Shown: one piece after another, positions 21,350 to 30,462 of the stretch
How positions within the stretch are numbered: the first letter of the stretch is position 1
How the letters are laid out: each line of letters begins with the position of its first letter
NCBI GenBank assembly: GCA_943704525.1
Contig: CALSCQ010001476.1
Coordinates: forward strand, 1 to 58,967
DNA from: Pigoraptor vietnamica
Taxonomy: Eukaryota; Opisthokonta; Filasterea
Direction: 5' to 3'
Length of the DNA: 58,967 nucleotides
Made by a program: the position numbers and the translations under genes
The notes under the pieces: generated by a model
Database searches by the model: none
What the model saw: the letters and a program-made list of their open reading frames with translations, nothing else
Told to the model about the DNA's origin: nothing

Positions 21350-22922
21350 ATGCCGAGCACCGGAATGGACGCAGCGGCGTCACCTGCCGCGCGTCGATCG
21401 CGCAAAGGCACGAAGAAGACGAAGAGCGATTGGCGGCGAAACGTCGACATTGCGGACGTGGAGGAGCACATTGCCGAAGTGAGCCGCGAACACAGGACGG
21501 GCGGGCCTCTCCATCTAAAGCGGGATGACGAGGTGTTTTTCACGGACAAGAGCGCGCATGTGGAAGAGTCAAAGCCGCCGAAGCGTGTCGTGAAGTCGGC
21601 CAAACAGCGAGCGCGCGAGAAGGTGCTTCACGTCGATGCCGTGCTTGCGGCGAATCCAAAGGTGAAGGAAGTCGCTTCGCGCAAGGCGCCGCAAAGAAAG
21701 CCGGCCGAAGTCATCGACCCGGATGAAGAGGAGACCGTCAATAGCGCCGATCGCCTCAAGAGTCTCAGCCAGCGGTTGCGCGCGAAGGCTGCCGAGTCGG
21801 CCAAGCTCGATCGCACGAAGCCGCAGGCGAATGGGGACCTGTGGGTGGAGGCACCGGACGCGAGCGCGCTTGCGACGAACGACTTCCTTGAACCTGCGCG
21901 CGTGGTGCCCGTGAAATTGCCGCGGACGCTTCGGATCAAGCCGAAGACGAAGGTGCCCGCTGTGGAGCCGGCGCATCCCGGCGCGTCGTACAACCCGACG
22001 TACGAGGATCACCAAGCGGCGCTCGCAGCGGCTGTCCTGCAGGAAGACCAAAAGTTGCGCGACCGGGAGGCGTTGTCGAAACGGCTGGCGGAGGCCGCGC
22101 GAAACAATCCCGGCCCTGCAATGTCGCAAGAAGAAGAGGTGCGCCTTCAGATCCTCGGCAAGCTGCCGATGGGCGGGGACGACAGTGACGCCGACGGGTC
22201 TGCAGAGGGCGCGAGTGAAGAGGGTGTGCACAAGGGGTCGGCGACGACGGCTCCGGAGCGCAAGACGCACGCACAGCGGCGGAAGGAAAAGCGCCTTCGG
22301 GAGGAAGAGGAGGCGGAGCAGGAACGCAAGGCGAAGAAGCGGCGGGAGAACGAGGTGTTCCGTGTCCGGACGATCCGCAAGGAGCTCGAGGCGGAGAACG
22401 CGCAGCGCGAGGCGCGGTTGCAACGGCGACAGGCGAAGCGGGCGAAGGCGGAGGAAAGCTTACCGGGCCGCCTCGGTAGTCGCAAGTACGAAGAGCCGGC
22501 AGTGGAGGTGCAGTTGACGAACGACCTAGCGGGTTCTCTGCGCAAGCTGAAGCCAGAGGGAAGCGTCCTCTCGGACCGATATCGGAGTATGACGAAGCGC
22601 GGAGTGGTGGAGCCTCGCGCCGCCGTCAAGTGGGTTTTGCTTTTGTGTGTATGGAGGCTGCATGTGCGTGTTTGTGAGCGTCTGTGTGTGTGTGTGTGTC
22701 ATGTGTGCGTGTGGGTGTGTTATATGTGTGTGTGTGTAATTGTGTGTGTGTGTGTGTGTTGGTCTGTGTTTCTGTGCGTGTGTGTGTGTGTGTGTGCGTG
22801 TGCGCGTTGTCTCTTTTGAGTAGCCCAGATTGGTGCAAATTGTAACGTGTGGCTCCAATTGCAGGCCGCATCGCAAGTATCGTCTCAAGGCGTACACAAA
22901 GAAGTCGCACAAGGACGACTGA
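21350..22922 (+). CDS. NOP53: NOP53/GLTSCR2 ribosome-biogenesis factor
   Basis: Nucleolar 60S assembly factor that recruits the exosome helicase MTR4 to pre-ribosomes. Two exons, 21350-22629 and 22865-22922 (446 codons). The second exon completes the conserved basic end (KYRLKAYTKK). Seen: N-terminal SRKGTKKTKSDWRRNVDI; a Lys/Arg/Glu-rich charged body with long coiled-coil-like runs (KEKRLREEEEAEQERKAKKR); and the family C-terminal block LAGSLRKLKPEGSVLSDRY followed by SMTKRGVVEPR. Length is close to human NOP53 (about 478). The intron interrupts the final family block in phase 2 and holds a TG microsatellite. The gene is divergent from the NSD-like gene and convergent with the oxygenase gene, with 227 bp between stops. 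Confidence 0.92.
22675..22803. repeat. Impure (TG)n microsatellite in NOP53 intron
   Basis: TG-dominated tract with CG, TT and AT interruptions, filling about half of the 235 bp intron. The long open frames reading VCVCVC or THTHTH across it are repeat artefacts. Confidence 0.85.
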
Positions 22923-23149
22923 GGGGCTTTTTCGTCCGCATTGCGTTCGGTTGCGTCTTGCGCCCGCGTGTTGTTTGTAAACAGTACCGGTTGCTGTTTA
23001 TCTGCGCATCCCCTCATCTGAGTGGCCGCTGTGTCTTTCCATCTTTTTTATGACGCACGCTATAACTACAAAGCGCCACAAAGCGGAGACGCGATAGCGG
23101 TGTCATCGCAAGCACCGGCTGCACGTCGCGCAGACGCGATCGGAGGGGC
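22923..23149. other. Short convergent gap
   Basis: Holds the 3' ends of NOP53 (plus) and the oxygenase gene (minus). Nothing else was recognised. Confidence 0.5.
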
Positions 23150-24511
23150 TTAAGGGAGGTACCGGCTGCAGTTGTGGCCGTCCCGCTGGCTCCACTTGCC
23201 GTAGTAGGTCTCGTCGGCGGACGCAATGTCGACGACCATTGCCATTCGCTTGTAGCGGTAGCTGGCCGCGCTGCCCTCGTTGCCAGTCCCCTCGATACGC
23301 TTGTCCGCCGCCCTGGCCGAGCGCACGAGCGCGAAGAGGTCGCGCTCGAGAAACTGTATCTTCTGCGCGTCATAACCCGACTCGTAGTAGCCCAACTCGC
23401 TCCCGTGCGACTCGACGTGCACCATACGACGGTGGGAAGCGTCGGGCGTCACCTCGTAAATCTCAATGACGTGGTTGTCGGAAAGACCGTGGATGGTGCG
23501 CACACAGTAGCCGTCCTCGTCCCAACCAGTCCCGGAGACGTACATCTCAATGGGGATGAAGCGAATGGGAAGGCCCGCCTCTTCGAGCGCGCGGTACAGC
23601 GTCCCGTCCGACGTCTTGAGCGTCTTGGGCGTCACCGAGCCGCCGTACACGTGCCTCAGCACAAAGCCAATGCTGCGAACGGCACAGCTCTTCTCGACGT
23701 GCTCGGCGGCTTCGCCCGTCAGCGCCAGGCACTCGTTCGTGCGCGCGGCGAGGCCCTTGACCGCATTGACCAGTGCGTCCACGCTGGCGCGCGCGTCCGC
23801 CGCAGCCGTGGGCGACGGGCGAGGGATGTCGACGTGGCCCTGACGGTAGAGGTGGTAGAGGAGCGAGATGCGGTGTCCGGACTTGACCTTGAGGACCTCG
23901 TGCTCGACGTCCGCGAAGAAGGCGACCCAGACACACTTCTTCTTGGCCTCAAAGGCCTTCGTGACGTCACCGTGGCGCAGGGAGAGCTGGCCGCCGACGC
24001 AGCGCGAGGGGATCATGACGACGAGTGTCCCAAAGTGGTCGTCGCTGTACTGCGTGTCGCGGTGCGCGTGGAAGAACGACCCCTGCTGGTAGAGCGTCAT
24101 CTTGTGCAGCCGCGCCATGAAGCACGTGGCGGGAACGCCGGGGTACAGCTGCGAGACGGCCTTGGGAAGTATCTTGCTCTTCAGCTGCGCGTCCCACTCG
24201 CCGATGTTGTCGATGGAGATGTCAGCCGCCTGCATCTCGAGGGCCTTGCGCACGTTCTCGTCGACGACCGTCTCCTCGCCGCGGCCGAAAGGCGACTGCT
24301 TGCAAACGGCGGCAACGCGCTGGAGCGACGAAGGACTCCACTCGGACACCGTCTCGATCGACCCCACGGGGATGCTCTTGGGGCGCACATGGGGGCAGAT
24401 GGCGACGTTGCCGCTCGCGAACGGCTGGCCTTGGTTCGGGGTGTTGCGCACGGTGTCGGCGAGGCCGGTGATAGCTTCGTACTCGTTGGAGAAGTCGTCG
24501 GCGTCCGGCAT
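23150..24511 (-). CDS. 2-oxoglutarate/Fe(II) dioxygenase (prolyl-hydroxylase fold), unknown substrate
   Basis: Single exon, 453 residues from MPDADDFSNEY; the upstream in-frame extension to 24796 looks like UTR. The double-stranded beta-helix signature is present. FFHAHRDTQYSDD supplies the HxD iron ligands (about residues 148-150). TLVVMIPSRCVGGQLSLRHG follows, the usual strand pair. DVEHEVLKVKSGHRISLLYHL gives the distal His (~202) and the 2OG-binding Arg (~212). The spacing fits the P4H-like superfamily. Around the core are an N-terminal ~145-residue region and a C-terminal ~240-residue region with GTGWDEDGYCVRTIHGL and YYGKWSQRDGHNCSRYLP that I cannot assign. The layout resembles large uncharacterised fungal and protist 2OG oxygenases rather than collagen P4H. 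No signal peptide, so probably cytosolic or nuclear. Confidence 0.8.
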   Translation of the reverse strand: MPDADDFSNEYEAITGLADTVRNTPNQGQPFASGNVAICPHVRPKSIPVGSIETVSEWSPSSLQRVAAVCKQSPFGRGEETVVDENVRKALEMQAADISIDNIGEWDAQLKSKILPKAVSQLYPGVPATCFMARLHKMTLYQQGSFFHAHRDTQYSDDHFGTLVVMIPSRCVGGQLSLRHGDVTKAFEAKKKCVWVAFFADVEHEVLKVKSGHRISLLYHLYRQGHVDIPRPSPTAAADARASVDALVNAVKGLAARTNECLALTGEAAEHVEKSCAVRSIGFVLRHVYGGSVTPKTLKTSDGTLYRALEEAGLPIRFIPIEMYVSGTGWDEDGYCVRTIHGLSDNHVIEIYEVTPDASHRRMVHVESHGSELGYYESGYDAQKIQFLERDLFALVRSARAADKRIEGTGNEGSAASYRYKRMAMVVDIASADETYYGKWSQRDGHNCSRYLP

Positions 24512-25043
24512 CTTTGCTCGATTGCAGTCGAGGGTTGTCTGTTGCTGCGCTTTGTAGAGTCTTGTCAGATGAGTTCTTCGCGAAGCTCTGGTGAGGATTC
24601 CTGCGACGCGCGGATCCCCTTTTGTAGGCGCGTTTGCAAAGGTGTGTGACGGGGCGTGCGCGCACAGACGACTCAGAGCGCACGAATGCAGTGGGCGAGT
24701 GAGAGAGGACGGGGTGTGGTGCTTGTGCGGTTTGAATTTGAATGAGCGAAAACAGAATTCGTTTGATGGCGGGAACACGCCCCCTCGTGCGCCCATACAC
24801 TCACCACTGCGTGTCCGTATTGCGCGGGTGTGTCACGCAAGGGAAATTTTCGTTTCCTTCCCGCCAAAAAACCTGTTCGTCAATTTTTCGCGCCATTTCA
24901 CATCCGGGTAAAGACCGGACATGTCTGGACGCCTCACGTGAGGGACGGTGGACTCACACAGGCCACTCACCGCTCTCAACTGCTTCAAACACACGTGTGT
25001 TTCGTTCGCGACGTCAAAACGGCATATTCTTCTTACACACACA
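24512..25043. promoter_or_regulatory. Divergent promoter region, 2OG oxygenase / CGS-like
   Basis: The 532 bp between two divergent starts is noticeably less GC-rich than the flanking exons. It includes the AAATTTTCG-type run near 24843-24900. No specific motif is convincing, and the open frames here show no family features. Confidence 0.4.
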
Positions 25044-26908
25044 ATGACGCACGTGCCAATGGCGACTGCAGCCTCAGCGGCGCCGACTGCAGCAGCCGAC
25101 GCCGCCGCCGAACCCACGCACAGCTTCGTTGGCGACAGCCGCCACACCAACTTCGATGCAACGTACGACGACATTGTGGAGCGGCTCGGCCTGAAGGCGC
25201 GTGGCAAGCTGCGCCGAGCGCAACCGCCCGTTATTTCGTCTCTGGGTACGGCGGTTCCCGAGATCCCGCACGCCGTGAGTGTGTGCATGCCGGCGTGGCA
25301 GGATAATGTGGACTACGAGGAAGGCGATCCTCGCGTTCACGAGAAGCTCTCGTCCGGGTACCCCCGCTTCTGCTTCCACCCGTGCGTCAAGAAGGTGTGC
25401 CTTCAACCGCTGATTGCGCTTGGGACGTTGTTTTCCGGTGATGTGCGATGGCTTGGATTAACTGGCCCTCAATAATGCAGCTCATCGCCATTTGCGCCGA
25501 GCGATTTGCGTCGGGTGACGAGTATTGTCTGCCTCTTCCCTCCCTCCCTTCGGCCGTGCGGTGCCGTGCTTTCGTACACACGCATGCGGGACGCGATGGA
25601 CTCGTGCGCCTCTGCGAGCTCGGCGTTGAGGGGATTGTGGTCGCGATTGCCCCCAACGAGTTTAAGGGCCTCGTCAAGTCGTACTGGCAGCACGCCGGCG
25701 AGTACCAAGAGGAAATGGCGCCTTGCAATTGCATTGCTAGAAACTCTCACCATTGCATCACATCGGCGCTGCGAGTGTGCGAAGCATGTGGCTCATTTCC
25801 CTCCCATTGTGTCACAGGTGAGATTGTCACTTCACGACGTGCCGAAGCGGCTCTTCGCGCGCTGAGCACGGCGCGGGAAGGCGACGAAGACGAAGAGTGC
25901 ATGCGCCACATTGAAGAACACTACGGTCGGCGCCTCTCGATTGCAAAGCACCAGCAAGCGCGCGACCTTATTGTGGAGCGCGTGGCGTCGCTGTCCGGAG
26001 AGCCTAGGGAGAACGTATTTCTCTGTCCGACAGGAATGGCGGCGATATTTACAGTCCACCGGGCACTGCTGCAGCGGCACCCGCAGCGACGGAGCGTCAT
26101 GTTCGGGTAGGTGCCAACTATATCCCCCTCGCCTTGCGTGTTGCGCGTTTGTGCTTACATGGATTTCTCGCCCACGTGTAGCTTCCCTTACCTCGACACA
26201 CTCAAGATCCTCCAGAAGTTTGGGCCCGGGTGTCATTTCTTGGGACTGGGGGACGACGGCGACCTCGCAACACTCGAACGGCACTTGGAAGCGGCCTATG
26301 CGGCCGGGAGAGAGGAAGATCGCATACTTGCACTCTTCTGTGAGTTTCCCAGCAACCCCCTCTGCAAATCTCCGCCGCTCGGCCGTCTCTCTGCCCTTGC
26401 GCGAAAGTACGGGTTTCCGCTCGTGGTCGACGACACGATCGGTGGCTTTGCGAACGTTGCCGTGTCTTCCGCCGCGGACGTGCTCACGACGAGCCTGACG
26501 AAACTGTTCTCGGGAGAGAGCAATGTCATGGGTGGAAGGTGCGCTGCGCAGGCTCGGTTTCGATGCGCCGTGTGTTCCGTTGGGCGACTTGCAAGTGGCG
26601 GTGCACTAACTTTCGCGTTTTTGTGCGTAATGCGTTCTCGACAGCATCGTGGTGAGCTCGCAGAGTCCCGCTTGCGCCGAGTTGCTGTCGGCCCTCCGCG
26701 ACGCGCACGAAGACGCGATGTTCCCCGAAGACCTCCTCTTTCTCGAGCGAAATTCGCGCGATTACGTCGAGCGCGCTCGTAAGATTAACCGAAACGCGGA
26801 GCGCCTGTGCGACTTTCTTGCCGGCAGCGACAAGGGTGGGCGCTCTTGGTGTTCATTCGTCTTTTCTTGTGTGTGTGAGTGTGTGAGTGAGTGAGTGAGT
26901 GAGTGAGT

Positions 26909-26971
<63 letters not shown>

Positions 26972-27537
26972 TGTTTGTGTGTGGTCTTGTTTGTCTCTGT
27001 GTGTGTTTGTGTGGTCATGCAATGATCGTCGTAAGTGTCGATTGTGTAGCTCACGGCGCCATTCGCTTTCCTGTCTCCGCTACTCTCCAGTGGCGTCCGT
27101 GTTTTATCCGAAATTTACGGCTGCGTCGAACTACGCCGAGTTCAAGAAGGCCGATGGTGGCTATGGCGGCCTCTTCTCGGTCGTGCTCAAGGACGAGTCG
27201 CGCGCGCCCGCATTCTTCGACGCCTTGCAGGTCTCGAAGGTATGTTTTGGCTGTGGCACTTTTTCTTGCGGACGTCAGCACTGTTTCGACTACCTCTGTT
27301 GTCTTTCCATCCGGTTGCTATCCGCTGTAATGACTGACCGGTTATTCGGAACCCCAGGGTCCCAGCCTCGGCACAAACTTCACCCTCTGCTGTCCGTACA
27401 CAATCCTCGCCCATTACACCGAGCTCGGGTTCGCGCGGGAGTACGGCATTTCTCCCAGCCTCATCCGAGTGTCCGTTGGACTGGAGGACAGCGAGGACCT
27501 CATCCGCCGATTCCGAGACGCACTAGCCGCCGTCTAA
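25044..27537 (+). CDS. Cystathionine gamma-synthase-like PLP enzyme (STR2 type)
   Basis: PLP-dependent enzyme of the Cys/Met metabolism family, likely making cystathionine from cysteine and an activated homoserine (transsulfuration). Seven exons: 25044-25394, 25481-25697, 25818-26106, 26182-26538, 26645-26835, 27091-27239, 27358-27537 (577 residues). The matches are to the fungal STR2/YLL058W/YML082W branch: [77 protein letters not shown], the PLP-lysine segment [16 protein letters not shown], and the C-terminal [13 protein letters not shown]. Animals are not known to carry this branch. The second intron (25698-25817) appears to start with GC rather than GT; splicing there restores [17 protein letters not shown]. 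Intron 5 carries a GTGA/GA repeat. The 3' end abuts a minisatellite. Confidence 0.9.
26871..26968. repeat. (GTGA)n/(GA)n microsatellite in CGS intron
   Basis: Begins as TGTG/GTGA repeats and turns into an uninterrupted (GA)n run to 26968, inside the intron 26836-27090. The purine-rich strand is the sense strand. Confidence 0.9.
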
Positions 27538-27545
27538 GAGGTGCC

Positions 27546-27780
27546 AAACACTCTAATAATACACTCTTCAATTTTCAGGCAGTGCTCATGTCGTGTCACA
27601 CATTGCGCTTTACATATACTGCGTCGCCTAACACTCTTCGATTTTCAGCCGGCATTGCTCATGTCGTGTCACACATTGCGCTTTACATATACTGCGTCGC
27701 CTAACACTCTAATACACTCGTCAATTTTCAGGCATTGCTCATGTCGTGTCACACATTGCGCTTTACAAGAACTGCGTCGC
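27546..27780. repeat. Three-copy minisatellite (72-83 bp) between CGS and HSF genes
   Basis: Copies at about 27546-27628, 27629-27700 and 27701-27780. Each contains ATTTTCAG, then GCTCATGTCGTGTCACACAT, then TTGCGCTTTACA and an ACTGCGTCGC end; the middle copy lacks an AATACACT block. The array starts within 10 bp of the CGS stop. On the other strand its last copy contains the stop codon of the HSF-type gene (27763). Each unit has CTAAC (or TAAC) followed by TTTTCAG, resembling an intron 3' end. Confidence 0.9.
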
Positions 27781-29420
27781 GTGTCCAGCGCTCTGCGAGT
27801 GCGTGTATCGCTGAATGCGGACGGGCACGCCGCCTCGCCCAGCGAGTATCGCATGAATGTCCACGGCCGGCGGCATGCCCCCTCCCAAAGGAAGCGGCCG
27901 TGTGTGTGCCATAGACGTCGGCATCACTTCCACCGGCGGGGCAACTGGTGCGAGAGTGGTGGCTGGTGCGGGCGCCTGGCCGGCAAGTGGGTCCCCTGTT
28001 GACGCAGCCGCCGCGTCCATCGCGAGGCGCAACGCGTCCCACGTCTCCCCGACGCCGTCTTCCGCGGCACAGACGAGAGAAAGCGTCGTCAGTGAAATCG
28101 AAGGCATGAGCGTTACGGGCTTGGCGGGCGTCGGCGCCGTCACAAAGCACCCCTCGCCGGCTGTGTTGCTATCGTCCGGGCAGAAGAGGAGCTGCTCGTT
28201 CATAGTCGGGACCGAACTATCGCCCGGCGGCGCTGGGTGCAATTCAGGCGTGTCGCTCGGTGAACTCGCTTCGTCCATCTCCTGGCTGCAGTCGTCCGAC
28301 GTGGACAGCAGCTCTTCGCCCGTGCCGATGAACATGTCGGCGTCGTTGGCGCAGTGCATTCCACTCGTTTCCGTAGGCGCCGAATGCAGCGGCAAGGGCC
28401 ACGGCTGCTCGAGTAGCCCCGCGTTGGACCTCGCGAGTAGGGCTGTCGGCCGTCCCGGTGTCTGCGCCGATCGCCTCCGCCGGCGGACGATCGTGGCGAC
28501 GAGCTCGGGGCGGTCGCGCACGAACTGCGGGTGGCTAAACTCCCAGCGTTCCCTTCCCGTCGTCACGTGCTGCGCAGTAATCAAAGTCGAGGGTTTGAGC
28601 CAGAGGCAATGCAAAACTCTCGGCTGGTTATTATCAGTCACGGCCGCCAGTTCTGTCGCCACCACATTCCGGCAGTGTCAATGTGAGTCCGGATAGTACA
28701 TACTGACACTGACACGGAGACACGCTCACCTTCCGAAAGCCGTACATGTTCATCTGACGAACGAAGCTCGCGCTGCTGGCGTGCCTGAAGTGGTTGTAGA
28801 ACAGCTTGGAGGCAACTGCGTTCAGGGAATGGACGCGGGCTATCAGTATTCTTGCCACGGACAGGTCGGGCCACTTGGCTATACAACACAGACTTACTGG
28901 AAGCACTCGGCCAACGTGCACAGTCACGACAGTACAAAATAGAAGTCGATTTCTTCGATCTCAAAAGGTGCCGCGTGGTGGACGATCCTGCCGGCGGTGC
29001 GATACTCACGAAGATCAGGCCGTGCCACGATGACGCGCCGCCCGCACTGGGACCACCCAATGATGTGGGAGAAGGCAGGCTCTCTCAGAATTCTGCGGAT
29101 GGGTCAGAATTCGTAAGAGACGACAAGGATTATACGAACTGAGCAACGCGCAACGGGAAATTTTCAGAGCGGTTCACTGAGACGCCGCGAACCGGGCCAT
29201 TCACTTACGCTTGAAGCTTTTCGACGAATGTCCCGCTTGTTGAAGGATTGGTTCGTTGCGACGCCGCAGCCGCGGCACCTCCCCCGTTGGGAGGCATTGT
29301 CGAAATGTAAGTAAAGCCGTAGCTCATACCGCCCAAGGCCGAGCCCGTGTCACTGAAGGGTTGTCGCCCGACTTGGTGTAAGCCGTGGTTGTTGGCGATC
29401 TTGGACCGGGTAGTCGGCAC
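27763..29420 (-). CDS. Heat-shock-factor-type DNA-binding protein
   Basis: Transcription factor with an HSF-type winged-helix domain. Four exons on the complement: 29420-29209, 29092-29010, 28839-28730, 28569-27763 (403 residues, consistent phase). The domain is assembled from all four: FVEKLQ, then ILREPAFSHIIGWSQCGRR, then the recognition-helix block HASSASFVRQMNMYGFRK, and finally HVTTGRERWEFSHPQFVRDR followed by a basic RRRRR. The loop between the Trp of GWSQ and SFVRQ is about eight residues longer than in HSF1. After the domain there is a Ser/Pro/Asp-rich acidic region and an Ala/Pro-rich tail. I see no heptad HR-A/B trimerisation repeat, so it may be an HSF-like factor that acts as a monomer. 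The start is uncertain; Met codons at 29328 and about 29303 are alternatives. Confidence 0.85.
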
Positions 29421-30462
29421 CGGCGGAGCGACGACGGCACTGGGACAGAAAACTCTTACGGTGGGGTGCGCCGATGCAGTGACGGCCGTCTTGTTAACTT
29501 GTGAGCAACACTGACGGCGCGGAAGTCAGGTTAGTGTCAGCAGTACCGGTGGCAATCGGTCACCGGCGCGCCGGCTGCACGGTCCGGTCGATCGAGTCGG
29601 GCAGCAGTCGGCTGAAAGGTCCGTGAACGGACGATGCGGTGCCGTTGTCGACTGACGACGGCGCTCAGCTCAAGACGGTCTTACGCGACTGCCGACCACA
29701 CCGGTCGCACAAGCCACGAAGGACTGAAGTCAAGGCAAACCGCATGCAGCCGGCTGTGGTCATCACGCCATCGCTGCGATGATTTTTCGCTCACGTCCAC
29801 ACCATCTGAGCTGAAATGGGTGCTCTTGGTCGCCGACAGAACCGCATGCGGTTTGTTCGTATTGGCGACGGACAGTCTTAACCGATGAAGTTTTCGGTGA
29901 ACTACGCACTGCGACAACCGTGTGCGGGTAAGGAGCGTGACAAATGGAGTCACGCCCCTCGCACTGGAGCGAATCTTTGTGACTTTGAAACCAGCTGTCA
30001 ATGCGTTTGTATGGAGAATGCATCGGGACATGTTACCGAATCATGTGGATCGAGGTGCCGGTTTTGACAGCGGCCGATCGATTTATGAGAAAATTAGGTT
30101 TTTTGTGACTGCACGAATGGTTGCCCCCCGCCAATGCGTCTGTCAACTGGACATTCGTCTCGGTCACCTCGACAGTGCCCCCTTATTCCAGTAACGTGTG
30201 ACTGTTCAGTCGCAGCGAAAAATCACAGAGAACAACGTCGCCTCGCACAGTCGTCCGCCAGCGTTGACGACATCCCAGGAGGAGGCGATTGCCAAGAGGG
30301 GTCAAAAGGCCGATTTGTAATCGCACAAGCCGAGTGACTTTAGTCCAGTAAACAGTTTTCAGCCACCACTTCACGGCCAGTGTGAAAATGCCCAAACCAG
30401 CAATGAACCGGCGGCGCTTCATGTGAACTCACGGCCGGCAAATAAACGGCCGTAATGCGTTC
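29421..30462. other. ~1 kb intergenic region, no gene recognised
   Basis: Between the HSF-type start and the RCCD1 stop, both on the minus strand, so it probably holds the HSF promoter. Open frames on both strands are short and show no family motif, and composition is less GC-biased than in exons. A small non-coding or lineage-specific gene cannot be excluded. Confidence 0.45.

Noticed and set aside
23174-24649. 491-codon plus-strand open frame
   Set aside because: Antisense to the 2OG oxygenase, whose catalytic motifs settle the strand.
28840-29009. Extra internal exon in the HSF-type gene (around 28890-28990)
   Set aside because: Splice-like ends exist, but the encoded RSSTTRHLL segment would break the winged-helix domain. 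Direct joining of 29010 to 28839 keeps the frame.
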